NCBI GenBank assembly: GCA_011947345.1
Contig: JAAVTG010000473.1
Coordinates: forward strand, 62,001-126,000
DNA: 64,000 nucleotides
Reading direction: 5' to 3'
Origin: Phytophthora quininea
Lineage: Eukaryota; Oomycota; Peronosporomycetes; Peronosporales; Peronosporaceae
This document shows positions 1-10,745 of the stretch, in pieces (the stretch's first letter is position 1; every line of letters starts with the position of its first letter). The position numbers were made by a program, and so were the translations under genes. The notes below the pieces were generated by a model that saw only the letters and a program-made list of their open reading frames with translations, was not told the origin of the DNA and did not search any database.

Positions 1-502
1 ACCGACAACACACTCTGGCTCCGCGAGCGCACGTGCGCGGCCGTGCTCAGACGCTGGCCAGATACAAGTGCACTTATAATGCTTACCGAAAGTTTGTTGC
101 CCGCGTCCCGTACCCCCACGAATTCGTACTGAGTCACCGTACTCGTCGCGGCAGTCAATCGAGCTTCAACTCTGGCATGACTCGTCGCTTGTGTTCCCGT
201 GTCTGTGCGCAGTGCTGCACAAAAGCGCAGACGTCGAGGTTTCAGGCCTGATAACTGAGCAATGGACAAGGTTTGGAGCCGTAGCGCATCAGAGCGCTCG
301 ACAAACCAGCCTAGACCTCCTTCGCCGTGCGCAAGTCGCAGCACTTTTCTGTTTACCGTGTCCGCTGGCGGTGCCCAATCTCCTCGTCTCGAGATATGAG
401 AGACGAACTCCATGGAGATCATGAGTCGTGGGGACAAGGCCAAGTAAAAACAACATCGGCGTCACTTTCCAATTCGCTTTGGAGCCGACACAGCTCTTAG
501 CC
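1..502. other. No gene assigned
   Basis: I see no convincing gene here. Two plus-strand frames are open from the left edge for about 40 to 80 codons, so the 3' end of a gene starting outside the window is possible, but neither frame has a recognisable motif. Confidence 0.3.
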
Positions 503-993
503 ATGATGCAGCAAGCTCGACACCCCAACTCCCTTGAGGTTGCAACCAACGCCAAGCCGTGCTTCGCGTCACGGATGATCCAGCTGCTCTTTCACAAGCG
601 ACGCAGCGCTGCAGAGCCGCCAAACTCGTGGCCTGTACGTCAAGAGCCTGTTCCTGTGCCAGCGCCGCCCAACCTGCAGAGCACCCCAGCGCCAGTATCA
701 TCATCCCAAGCGGACTCAGCTCATCGGCTCCGTCGACAGTGCCGGCACAACACATACGGCTGTATCGGCCGCGCCGACAGCACAAGGCGAACGGGGCCAG
801 CGAGCACGACTGGCGAGGCCTGCAAGCGCACTGTGCCAACTGCGAGCGGTTGTTCTTCAAGGCTCTCTCTGATGCTGGTCGGTTCTGCTCGCTGGACTGT
901 AAGACCAACTTTGAGTTCGTGAGTCAGTTCAACAACCTCGTGGACGAGCAAATGCTGGGGCTCGTCGACTGTAGCGTCTCGTTCGGAACGTAG
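503..993 (+). CDS. FCS-like zinc-finger protein, frame broken twice
   Basis: The start is taken at a double ATG at 503. Three consecutive plus-strand frames appear to carry one protein. Residues 1 to about 65 are basic and proline-rich, a middle piece is Ser/Thr-rich, and the end holds a zinc-binding core with CANC followed by GRFCSLDCK, then NFEF. The C-x2-C plus FC-S-x2-C arrangement resembles the FLZ/FCS-like finger, a protein-interaction module. The frame changes once near a CCC run at about 699 and again between about 790 and 815. Each is consistent with a one-base indel, so the gene may be intact in the organism. An intron is less likely because no splice sites fit. The function is unknown; only the finger class is inferred. 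Confidence 0.55.
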
Positions 994-1360
994 GAAGACA
1001 GTGATAGTGAGTGTGAGAGAGTGTTTTGAAGAGACTTTTCCTGTGTGGTGAATACCAAAGTGCAGACGCAGATTCGCTTGCTTATCCTCCGTCTCCTCGA
1101 GGTCGGAACACCGACACCTCGAGTGCTTCAGCGCAAGGTCGATATTTTATACTTGGTGTTTGTATGCTCCAAGTTGAAGTCGTAGCATGTCGCATGTACC
1201 GGTGGTAGACGCCTGACCTCGCTCTGATACCCACCAAAACGCCGCAGTATTCAAAGCCAGCGCAACGCTGCTGGTCTCGGACTCGAAGTGAACTGCCCAG
1301 CCATTCCTCGATTCCCCTCCGTCCGCTCAAGCGACCTCCCCAGCGTATCCCCAGCCAGCC

Positions 1361-1956
1361 ATGCACAAGTCTGCACACCAGTTCGAAGAAGAAGCGAAGC
1401 ACCGACGCGACGTCATCTCCTGGGATGCATATTCCAACGGCCTCAAGGCCGGCGCCTGGAGCTCGCTCGTCATGGGCGCGCTCGTGTACGGCGCCAACAC
1501 GTACCACAAGGGCTTCCGCACGCGTCTTGGTGTGAGTGGCAAGTGGGCTCTCGTCGTCTCGGCCTACCTTGCAGGCTTCGCCATTGTGGCTGAGAACCGC
1601 ATTCTAGCAGGAGCTCATAACCCCGACAAGTACATGCAGTCCATGGACCCAAACTACGTGGAGGTCCGCGTGGTCAAGACCAAACTGCCGCTGCATAAGC
1701 GGCTGGCCAACCAGATCTACGACCATCCGTACCAAACACTGGCCATGACGGGGTGCCGCTGGTCGGAGGCATCTTCGCCTACCAGACCACCAACCGCGGC
1801 ATCGCACGGTCTCAGCAGATCATGCACACGCGCATCTACGGCCAGGCGGCGGTGGTGCTCCTGCTGCTGGGCTCCATGGCCTTCAACGACTACATGCGCA
1901 AGCGTGGTCGCTTCGAGGAGGACGAGGTCTCCAAGATGGAGGAACTCACGGCCTGA
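1361..1956 (+). CDS. HIG1-domain mitochondrial membrane protein
   Basis: The ATG at 1361 follows a pyrimidine/CAG-rich leader. The protein has two hydrophobic segments in its first half and a C-terminal part that reads as a HIG1 domain: a G/Y membrane helix, then QQIMHTRIYGQ, then a second helix VVLLLLGSMAF. HIG1 proteins (RCF1/HIGD type) sit in the inner mitochondrial membrane and associate with cytochrome oxidase and respiratory supercomplexes; that role is inferred from the family. The frame shifts at the GGGG run 1750-1753. Adding one G joins the two halves without loss, giving about 199 residues. I read the break as a probable assembly deletion. The charged C-terminus ends at TGA 1954-1956. 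Confidence 0.7.
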
Positions 1957-2787
1957 GCCGGGGAAGGCCTTCGCCAAGCGCGAGAAGGCTGCAATCCCCT
2001 ACTTCCGGATGAGTATCTCTCTCCGTTAGTTGTAGTCAGTAAGACGGACTAGACACTCGACGCACAAGAATCGACAGCAGTAGGAATCAAAAGCAAAACG
2101 AGCAGCAGAGTACGCATCGCTACAGACAACTGGAAGAGAAATACACGCGCAAACACACACGAGTTCTTGCATTTTGACCTGCTATCCGCCGTACATGTAT
2201 CCCAATCCCATCCGAGGATTAACTGTGTCATGGCTGCCAAGCAGTTGGGGAGCCACGGCAGGCGGCAAGCGGAAGAACTTTTGCCATTTGTCGCCTGGTT
2301 TGACGAGCAGTAGAAGACTGCGGCGGGTGTCGTGTCAGTGGTGCTCCCGCAAAGATATCGTATGGATGGATGCCATCCAAGCCGCTTCGACGGATAAGAC
2401 CACGCCGACGGCGTTGAAGCTCTCAACTTGTTCAAAATGGCGGAGGAAATTCCAGCTGCTTGGCACCTGCCGTCGTCGCCTCGCTATGGTCTGCAGCGCC
2501 GTCACGTCGCTCTTTCATGCCACCCCATCGTTACAATCGATTTGCTCGGTGGACCTGGACGCGGCGCGGGGTCAGGCACACCCCGCTCCATCTCTACAGG
2601 ACCGGTCTCCGCAATGGACAGGCGGCGGTCGATCAATGACTCGAGATTTTCGCGAGGCACCACCGCCGCCGTCCGATTGCTACGCTACGGAGACCCCACC
2701 ACTTTGCAATAGGTAGTGTCGAGCTATGGTGTCGTCGTCCCCGCGGGCAATGCCCTACGCCGTCATGGTGCCTGAAGTGTCGCCCCC
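1957..2787. other. Intergenic, upstream of ABCG gene 1
   Basis: There are open frames on both strands (for example 2174-2716 plus and 2049-2435 minus) but none has domain-like composition. One TCAGGC motif lies at 2572-2577, 211 bp before the ABCG start. A frame containing ATG 2726 would join the ABCG gene if one C were added to the CCCCC run at 2783-2787, so the true N-terminus may begin near 2726. Confidence 0.4.
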
Positions 2788-4644
2788 ATGCTCGAGAGCG
2801 GCTACGCGCGTGAAAGCGGCCGCACGTTCCCGAACGCCACGTCGGACTACTCGAGCGCGGCCAACGACAGCAGTCTCCATTGCAGAGCGGTGGCAACCAA
2901 GTACGAGGAGTTCCTGAACCCGTGCGTGCTCAGTTGGAACAACCTCAGCTACACGGTGCCGGGGAAGCGCAATGCGCTCAACCCCACGGGCAAGAAGGTG
3001 ATTCTCGACCGAGTCAGCGGACGCAGCGCTCCAGGGGAGCTGACGGCCATCATGGGACCGTCTGGGTCGGGTAAGACCACATTGGTCGACCTACTGGCCG
3101 ACCGTATCAGCTCCGGCGACGTGACGGGCTCCATCGAACTCAACGGCGCCGAGCGGGTGATCAAGACGTTCCGAGCGGTGACGAGCTACGTGGCCCAAGA
3201 AGACACGCTGTTGGGGTCGTTCACTGTCGTGGAGACCATGCGCATGGCCGCCCAGCTCAGTCTGCCCAACAGCGTCATGATGACGGACATCCACTCGCGC
3301 GTGGAAACTGTGCTGGACGCCATGGGGCTCAGCGCGAGTCGGAATACGCTCGTCGGCGACATCTTCCGCAAGGGACTCTCGGGCGGTCAAAAGCGCCGTC
3401 TCTCCATCGCCATTGAACTGCTGTCCAACCCGAGCGTCCTCATCCTCGACGAGCCCACCAGTGGTTTAGATTCCAGCTCGGCGCACAACGTCATGAAGTT
3501 TATTCTGAAGCTCTGCAAAGAAGGCAAGACGGTCTTGTGCACGATCCACCAGCCGTCGTCGCTGGTGTACGACATGTTCTCCAACGTCATCGTCCTGTCG
3601 GAAGGCCAGACCGTGTACTGCGGTTCTCGTGCGAGCATGATCCCGCACTTCTCTTCAATCGGATTCGACTGCCCCAAGTACATGAACCCGGCCGAGTACT
3701 TTGTCAACCTCGTCAACACGGACTTTGAAGGCCATGTGGACGTGCAGAAGCTCGTGTACGCCTACGGCCAGAGCGACGTCAAGAGGCTGCTGCTGGATCA
3801 GTTGACGGTCGACCGAACGACGTTGAGGCATCTGCCAGACCTCGAGCTCAAACCATCGTCCGGGATGCGCCAGTTCAGCGTGCTCATGTACCGCAACATG
3901 CTCAACAACATCCGTAACCCTGGCATCTACTGGATCCGGCTCTTCATGTACTTCTGTCTGAGCTTCATGGTCGGCACCATGTATCTCTCCACCAACACCG
4001 ACCTGACCGAGGAAGACCTGGTACCGCTGCTGTTCTACGTACAAGCCTTCCTGGTCTTCATGTCGGTGGCTGTGCTGCCGTTCTTCATTGAACAACGAGC
4101 CGTCTTCGCCCGTGAACGTGCCAACAGCTCGCTGAGCGTGGTGAGCTACGTCTGTGCCAACTTCTTGGCGGCACTACCTGGCATCTTGTTGATCGCGGTG
4201 ATCTCAACGGCGTTGGTGGTGCTGCTTGCGGGGTTGAACTCGATCGAATACTTCCTGCTCAATTTGTTCCTGTCGCTCGTGGTGTCCGAGTCCATGATGC
4301 ACGTCATCGGTGCTGCAGTCCCGCACTACATCATTGGTATCGCATTGGGTGCTGGTGTGTTCGGCATGTTCATGCTGTGCGAAGGCTTCATGGTACCTCG
4401 TGACTCGATCCCGAACTTCTGGATCTGGGGCTACTACGTGGCGTTCCACTCGTACTCGTTCGAGTCTTTCGTGTTCAAGCAATTCGAGAACGAGACGTCC
4501 GAAGCAGCGCAGAAGATCTTGATTAAGTACGGCATGGAGAACGTGGATGTCGCGCAGGACATGATGGTGCTGCTGGGCTACGTCGCCGGCTTCCAGGTCA
4601 TCTTCATGCTCATCTTGTGGAGGTACCACACGGGCCGTCGCTAA
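2788..4644 (+). CDS. ABCG half-transporter, copy 1
   Basis: This is a 618-residue half-size ABC transporter in ABCG order, with the nucleotide-binding domain first and the membrane domain second. Walker A GPSGSGKTT starts at residue 90, the signature LSGGQ is at 197-201, and Walker B ends in LILDE with D221 and E222, followed by PTSGLD and the switch histidine in TIHQPSS. Residues from about 360 onward hold the ABC2-type membrane domain with hydrophobic helices, and the protein ends in WRYHTGRR. Such proteins dimerise and export lipids or small hydrophobic compounds; the substrate cannot be read here. The start used is ATG 2788. A longer N-terminus from about 2726 is possible if a C is missing at 2783-2787. 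Its membrane half is almost identical in DNA to copies 2 and 3, while the N-terminal half is more diverged. Confidence 0.93.
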   Translation: MLESGYARESGRTFPNATSDYSSAANDSSLHCRAVATKYEEFLNPCVLSWNNLSYTVPGKRNALNPTGKKVILDRVSGRSAPGELTAIMGPSGSGKTTLVDLLADRISSGDVTGSIELNGAERVIKTFRAVTSYVAQEDTLLGSFTVVETMRMAAQLSLPNSVMMTDIHSRVETVLDAMGLSASRNTLVGDIFRKGLSGGQKRRLSIAIELLSNPSVLILDEPTSGLDSSSAHNVMKFILKLCKEGKTVLCTIHQPSSLVYDMFSNVIVLSEGQTVYCGSRASMIPHFSSIGFDCPKYMNPAEYFVNLVNTDFEGHVDVQKLVYAYGQSDVKRLLLDQLTVDRTTLRHLPDLELKPSSGMRQFSVLMYRNMLNNIRNPGIYWIRLFMYFCLSFMVGTMYLSTNTDLTEEDLVPLLFYVQAFLVFMSVAVLPFFIEQRAVFARERANSSLSVVSYVCANFLAALPGILLIAVISTALVVLLAGLNSIEYFLLNLFLSLVVSESMMHVIGAAVPHYIIGIALGAGVFGMFMLCEGFMVPRDSIPNFWIWGYYVAFHSYSFESFVFKQFENETSEAAQKILIKYGMENVDVAQDMMVLLGYVAGFQVIFMLILWRYHTGRR

Positions 4645-5157
4645 GTGAACTGAGTGCAAACTTTTCCCCGTAAAATATATACGTGTTTTCAAAACTAAAA
4701 TACATTGTACTTCATGAACATGTAGCACGTCAAGCACTCAGTACTTGCCGCCGATGGAGGTTTGCCCCGATCGATTGACAGAAGCCGTATCAAACCGTAC
4801 GCCACGACAAGCCTGTCCTCATGTAAAGGCTGCTGGATCATCGCGTCGAGTTGATACTGCGCCTGACCGCTGTGCCTGAGTCCACATCCTTGCGATTGGC
4901 GGTCTCCCACGGGTGTCATGCAACGGCATGAGTCACAACGTGACCCCGAGTGTCGATTTGCGCCAGAAAAGGCGTCTCCAAGGCTTTCAAAGCACCTAGC
5001 GTTTCCTGTCGACTGCATCGCTCCTACATGTACGCGTCAGGTGGTAAACCTTTGAGGTCCACGGTGTGCCTGACTTGAGACCTTGCAAGAAAGGATAGTC
5101 TACGGCAGCTCCAGTCGATCTCCCGTGCTCGGTCAGTTGCCGATTCGCCTTGAGAGC
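4645..5157. other. Intergenic between ABCG copies 1 and 2
   Basis: No gene is supported. GCCTGA occurs at 4861-4866, 4874-4879 and 5068-5073, the motif that is also clustered upstream of ABCG copy 3. Confidence 0.4.
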
Positions 5158-7029
5158 ATGACCTCGATGTCCCCGAAGGGATACGCCATGTTGGAGAGTG
5201 ACCACAGTCACGAGAGCGGCTACGTCGCGCCCGGGGCACCCCGCCGACAACCGTGGCCGTATGGGCAGTCTCTACGGACAGATCAAGTACGAGCACATCA
5301 CCAACCCGTGTGTGCTGAGCTGGAGCGGCTTGAGCTACACAGTCAAGGGCAAGAAAACGCCGGAGCTGCCGTGGGGCACCAAGACCATCCTCGACAACGT
5401 CAGCGGTCGGTGTGCCCCTGGCGAGCTCACCGCCATCATGGGGCCGTCGGGTTCCGGCAAAACCACGTTGGTCGATCTGCTGGCTGACCGTATCAGCTCC
5501 GGCGATGTGTCCGGCGTGATCGAGGTCAACGGCGGTGAACGGGAATCTAAGAATTTCCGAGCGGTGACGAGCTACGTAGCTCAGGAGGATACGTTGCTGG
5601 GCTCTTTCACCGTAGCGGAAACCATGCGCATGGCCGCTAAGCTCAGTCTCCCCAACAGCGTGTCGTCCAGGGAGATCGAGTCCCGCGTCGAGACCGTCAT
5701 GGACGCCATGGGGCTCGGCGTGTGTCGCGACACACTCGTCGGCGACATCTTCCGTAAAGGACTTTCGGGCGGTCAAAAGCGTCGTCTCTCCATCGCCATC
5801 GAGCTGCTCTCCAACCCGAGCATCCTCATCCTGGACGAACCCACCAGCGGATTGGACTCGAGTGCTGCCCACAACGTCATGAAGTTCATCGTCAAGCTGT
5901 GCGCGGAAGGCAAGACGGTGGTGTGCACCATCCACCAACCGTCCTCTCTCGTCTATGAGATGTTTACCAATGTGATCATCCTGTCTGCTGGCCAAACGGT
6001 GTACGGTGGCCCCCGCTCTAGGATGATCCCGCACTTCGCTTCCGCTACGTACGACTGCCCGACCTACATGAACCCGGCCGAGTACTTTATCAGTCTCGTG
6101 AACACGGACTTTGACGACCATGCTGACGTGCCCAAACTCGTCTACACGTACTCGAAATCCGAGGTCTTCAAGCAGCTCGAAGGCAGCATCGCTCGGGATC
6201 GCACCACCATGAAGCACCTGCCGGATATTGCGTGGCTGCCTCCGTCCTCGCTTCGTCAATTCGGAGTGCTCATGTACCGCAACATGCTTAACAACATCCG
6301 CAACCCCGGCATCTACTGGATCCGGCTCTTCATGTACTTCTGTCTGAGCTTCATGGTCGGCACCATGTATCTCTCTACCAACAACGACTTAAGCGACGAA
6401 GACCTGGTACCGCTGCTGTTCTACGTGCAAGCCTTCCTGGTCTTCATGTCGGTGGCTGTGCTGCCGTTCTTCATTGAACAACGAGCCGTCTTCGCCCGTG
6501 AACGTGCCAACAGCTCGCTGAGCGTGGTGAGCTACGTGTGTGCCAACTTCTTGGCCACATTGCCCGGTATTTTCCTCATTGCGGTGATGTCGACGGCGTT
6601 GGTGGTGCTACTTGCTGATCTCAACGCATTCGAATACTTCCTGTTGAACTTGTTCCTGTCGCTCGTGGTGTCCGAGTCCATGATGCACGTCATCGGTGCT
6701 GCAGTCCCGCACTACATCATTGGTATCGCATTGGGTGCTGGTGTGTTCGGCATGTTCATGCTGTGCGAAGGCTTCATGGTCCCCGCGACTCGATCCCGAA
6801 CTACTGGATCTGGGGCTACTACCTGGCATTCCACTCGTACTCGTTCGAGTCTTTCGTGTTCAAGCAGTTCGAGAACGAGACGTCGGTCGAGGCTCAGAGC
6901 ATTCTGGCCAAGTACGGCATGGAGAATGTTGATGTGGACCGCGACATGATGCTGCTGATTGTCTACATTGTGGGTTTCCAGGCCATCTTCATGTTCATCC
7001 TGTGGAAATTCCACACCGGTCGGCGTTAG
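5158..7029 (+). CDS. ABCG half-transporter, copy 2, frame broken twice
   Basis: This tandem paralogue of copy 1 keeps Walker A (codons from about 5444), LSGGQKRR, LILDEPTSGLD and the ABC2-type membrane domain, ending in WKFHTGRR at TAG 7027-7029. Two frame breaks are present. One lies in the N-terminal leader near the G/C runs 5233-5242. The other is at CCCC 6781-6784, after which the conserved DSIPNYWIWGYY segment continues in another frame. Copy 1 has the uninterrupted version at that site. A start at ATG 5261 would avoid the first break. From about 6275 to the stop the DNA is nearly identical to inverted copy 3, including the same CCCC break, so the break is either shared ancestry or a repeated sequencing error. 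The predicted role is membrane export of unknown substrates. Confidence 0.88.
6275..7029 (+). repeat. Inverted repeat arm A (3' half of ABCG copy 2)
   Basis: This segment is nearly identical to the reverse complement of 7759-8513. The only clear clusters of differences I could read are a few third-position changes near 6300 and about ten substitutions around 6917-6960. The arms are separated by 729 bp of unrelated DNA, so the pair can form a large hairpin. Confidence 0.85.
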
Positions 7030-7758
7030 GATCGACCATGTAGCTGGAGGAAGCGGAAGTGTTTTTATTTGCAAATGTGAAAGCTATCAGATTGAGTGTT
7101 TGCTTATTGTGTTCACATTTCGACGGTGCCTTCAATTGAGAAGCTCTAGGCTACGCATGTCGACAACAAGATCGTCAGTCCGATGCTGGTGTTGTAATCC
7201 GCTCGCCTCTCCACCGGACTATCCACTTTATCATCTTTCGCGCAAGGAGCCGCATCTCAGTTTATGCCAACCAAGTTGAGAATCCCGCCCGGGAAATGTG
7301 CAAGTCGAGCAAATCGGGTCGTGCGAGTCGCATGTTGAGTCTCCCTCCCTCTGCTACCCGCCGTGGCGTCGTGGTCTTGAAGCTCTTTACCGGTAACTCT
7401 ACCAAGCCGTGTGTGTGTCTATGGCGTCGACTGGACCACCGACTTGGTGAACTTGACCAAACTTTTCCACCGAGACAGCTCTCCTAATTACTAGGCCGTC
7501 ATGATGAAATTCGCCATGTAGATCGCCGTCAAACTGACCAAGACTTGAGGAGGCGTAGGATACAAGCGACGTTCACATTGAAGACGGTCATGTGTGACTC
7601 GCCAGCCGCCGTTAGGTGCTTAGCAATATCTCGGTTCAACAGCAGGCAGCACTACAGGACAACAACCTCCTCATGAACGCCATGCCAAAAGTTTCTTCGC
7701 TCAGTAGGCGTGGATTATACAAAATGGTTACGCGTCAATTCAACCTGACTACTATCTT
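7030..7758. other. Spacer between convergent ABCG copies 2 and 3
   Basis: The spacer joins the two 3' ends. Only short, uncharacteristic frames occur. I see no gene, repeat or recognised signal here. Confidence 0.5.
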
Positions 7759-8513
7759 CTAACGGCGACCGGTGTGGAATTTCCACAGGATGAACATGAA
7801 GATGGCCTGGAAACCCACAATGTAGACGATCAGCAGCAGCATATCACGAGTCACATCCACATTCTGCATGCCGTACTTGGCCAGAATGCTCTGAGCCTCG
7901 ACCGACGTCTCGTTCTCGAACTGCTTGAACACGAAAGACTCGAACGAGTACGAGTGGAATGCCAGGTAGTAGCCCCAGATCCAGTAGTTCGGGATCGAGT
8001 CGCGGGGACCATGAAGCCTTCGCACAGCATGAACATGCCGAACACACCAGCACCCAATGCGATACCAATGATGTAGTGCGGGACTGCAGCACCGATGACG
8101 TGCATCATGGACTCGGACACCACGAGCGACAGGAACAAGTTCAACAGGAAGTATTCGAATGCGTTGAGATCAGCAAGTAGCACCACCAACGCCGTCGACA
8201 TCACCGCAATGAGGAAAATACCGGGCAATGTGGCCAAGAAGTTGGCACACACGTAGCTCACCACGCTCAGCGAGCTGTTGGCACGTTCACGGGCGAAGAC
8301 GGCTCGTTGTTCAATGAAGAACGGCAGCACAGCCACCGACATGAAGACCAGGAAGGCTTGCACGTAGAACAGCAGCGGTACCAGGTCTTCGTCGCTTAAG
8401 TCGTTGTTGGTAGAGAGATACATGGTGCCGACCATGAAGCTCAGACAGAAGTACATGAAGAGCCGGATCCAGTAGATGCCGGGGTTGCGGATGTTGTTGA
8501 GCATGTTGCGGTA
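7759..8513 (-). repeat. Inverted repeat arm B (3' half of ABCG copy 3)
   Basis: This is the reverse-complement partner of 6275-7029. Identity resumes right up to the stop codons of the two genes. Confidence 0.85.
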
Positions 8514-9571
8514 CATGAGCACGACGAACTGGCGCATGGACGACGGCGGCATGCGCTCGATGTCCGGCAGGTGCTGCAGCGTCTTGCGGTCGCTGTCGAT
8601 GGTCTCGCTTAGGTCCTTCTTGATCTCACTCTGCGCGTACAAGTGAACGAGCTTGGGCACGTCGGCGTGGTCGTCGAAGTCCGTGTTGACCAAACTGATG
8701 AAGTACTCGGCCGGGTTCATGTAGGTCGGACAGTCGTAGCCGCTCTTGGCGAAGTGCGGGATCATCTTGGCGCGGGGACCGCAGTAGACGGTCTCGCCAG
8801 CAGAGAGCACCACGACGTTGGTAAACATGTCATAGACGAGAGAGGACGGCTGGTGGATGGTGCACACTACCGTCTTGCCCTCTTGGCACAGCTTAACGAT
8901 GAACTTCATGACGTTGTGCGTGGCGCTCGAGTCCAGGCCACTGGTCGGTTCGTCCAGGATGAGGATGCTCGGGTTGGAGAGCAGCTCGATGGCGATGGAG
9001 AGACGACGCTTTTGACCGCCCGAAAGTCCCTTGCGGAAGATGTCGCCCACCAGCGTGTGACGGCACGTCGCGAGACCCATGGCCTCCACGACCTCGTCCA
9101 CGCGGGTCTCGATCTGCTTGGTGGAGACGCTGTTGGGCAGACTGAGCTTGGCGGCCATGCGCATGGTCTCGAGCACGGTGAAGGACCCGAGCAGCGAGTC
9201 CTCCTGAGCCACGTAGCTGGTCACCGCCCGGAACGTCTTGGTGACACGGGCCTCACCGTTGAGTTCGATGGCGCCGGTGACTTCCCCGGAACTGATGCGG
9301 TCGGCCAACAGGTCGACCAACGTGGTTTTGCCCGAACCCGACGGCCCCATGATGGCGGTGAGCTCGCCGGGGCGCACCGGCCGCTGACATTGTCGAGGAT
9401 GGTCTTCTTACCGTCGGGGGCGTCCGGGGTCTTGCGGCAGGGCACCACGTAGCTGAGGTTGTTCCAGCTGAGCACGCACGGGTTGCTCAGGTGCTGGTAG
9501 CTGGGCTCGGGCTTGCCGCCGGTCTCGAGACAGTCCAGCGTCGTGTACGGCGTGTTGTGCGGGGAGGCCAT
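7759..9571 (-). CDS. ABCG half-transporter, copy 3, inverted, frame broken twice
   Basis: The ATG at 9571 opens a short leader (MASPHNTPYTT) followed by the family-wide NPCVLSWNNLSY. Walker A, the LSGGQKRR signature, LILDEPTSGLD and the membrane domain are all present, and the gene ends at TAG 7759-7761. The frame breaks at GGGG 9369-9372, inside RCAPGEL just before Walker A, and at GGGG 8004-8007, at the same codon as in copy 2. One added base at each site restores the family consensus, so I regard the gene as probably intact in the organism. It converges on copy 2. Its upstream region carries a dense TCAGGC cluster. The substrate is unknown. Confidence 0.88.
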
Positions 9572-10745
9572 GGTGGCAGCGGCGGCGGCGGTGGTGAACG
9601 ACTGCTCGCGGTCCAGCACGAAGAAGCACGAGGCGGTGCTGCTGGTGGAGGAACGGAGTCGCTCGGACTGCGCGAGTTGGATAGTGATCGACGGCGGCCG
9701 GCTGGTCACGAGCGTGCAACAGCGAGAATTGCCAAGTGCGCTGTGCAAATCCCGAGCATGCGCCGACCGACTCGCCTTTCCAGCGCCGGCGCCAAAGGGA
9801 AACCTCGGGCGGTGGGTGACAGTAACGGTACCGCTGATGGAGCCTCGGGCGACACCGACACAGACGGGGGCGTGAGAGGGTCAGGCACCGCGCCGCAGTC
9901 AGGCGTGGCACCCAAGCTGTCGACGAGCACGGTCAGGCGCGGACGCCAAGCATACAGATCCCGTCAATTGCACCCCGAAAGTGTCAGGCCGCGAGAGCAG
10001 CGAGACGCTGGGCGAGTCCGGCGTGGCATCGTGCTACGAGGGCCGCCACCACCGTCGCCGCCTTCCACCGTTGTCAGCGGGCCCGCTTTTTGTCAATTGC
10101 GCCGCCTGACGAAGCGGTTTGCTGTGCCTGACCCTCGACGTCAGGCACGAAAGATCCTGTTTAACGCTGCCGCCAGCATTGCCTGACGTCCGTTGCAGTT
10201 AACAGCTCGCTGCCTGACCGGAGACACGGGAGAGACCGTCAACGTGAGCTGCCATGGCGGAAGATGAATTCATGGTCCAGAGATAGCATTTGTTGCTGCG
10301 TGGACTGCTGCAGCGGTCACAGGCAGCTTTGCATGCGGCTCTGCTCGAGAAGCGAGCTTCGCTTCGTTGAACTCCACCTTGGCTACTAACGGTGCGGTTT
10401 GGAAAGTAATCCAAGTAAAAATTGTGTTTCGTCGACCAAGCTCAACGCCATTGTCGTGTGCTGCCTGGAAGACCATTTCATCGCCGCAGGAATGGTGCTG
10501 CCAACAAACAAGTCCAGTCACTTGCTCATCCGGCGGCGCGATTGTCGAGACGTTTTGGTCTCTGCAAGCACCGCCACAACACGCAAGGCCTCTACGCTAC
10601 AAGTTCAACACTGCTGTTGCATGTGGGGTTATCTCTGTATATTTGTTTGGGGTTACCAAGCGAGCCTCCGCTTGTGCGCGCGCTACGCCACGCCCTTCGC
10701 CGTCCGCTCGCTCCGCTGCCCACGCATCTACTGGGGACGCAAAAT
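9572..10745. other. Intergenic between ABCG copy 3 and EF-Tu
   Basis: This stretch is the upstream region of ABCG copy 3 and the downstream region of the EF-Tu gene. Overlapping open frames on both strands look like GC-rich shadows with no motif. The notable content is the TCAGGC/GCCTGA cluster listed separately. Confidence 0.4.
9881..10217. promoter_or_regulatory. Cluster of nine TCAGGC/GCCTGA hexamers
   Basis: The hexamer occurs at 9881, 9899, 9933, 9984, 10104, 10126, 10141, 10181 and 10212, in both orientations. Two of them form a perfect inverted pair, GTGCCTGAC and GTCAGGCAC, with a 7-nt spacer at about 10124-10149. Less than one occurrence is expected in 337 bp. The cluster sits 310 to 646 bp upstream of ABCG copy 3. 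A role as a transcription-factor site is inferred only from clustering and position. Confidence 0.45.

Noticed and set aside
2049..2435. Minus-strand 128-codon frame with a hydrophobic end
   Set aside because: The composition is irregular, it does not start at a convincing site, and it overlaps the 3' flank of the HIG1 gene.
5024..6259. Minus-strand frame of 411 codons
   Set aside because: It is a shadow of ABCG copy 2; the paralogues give similar His/Asp/Val-rich antisense frames.
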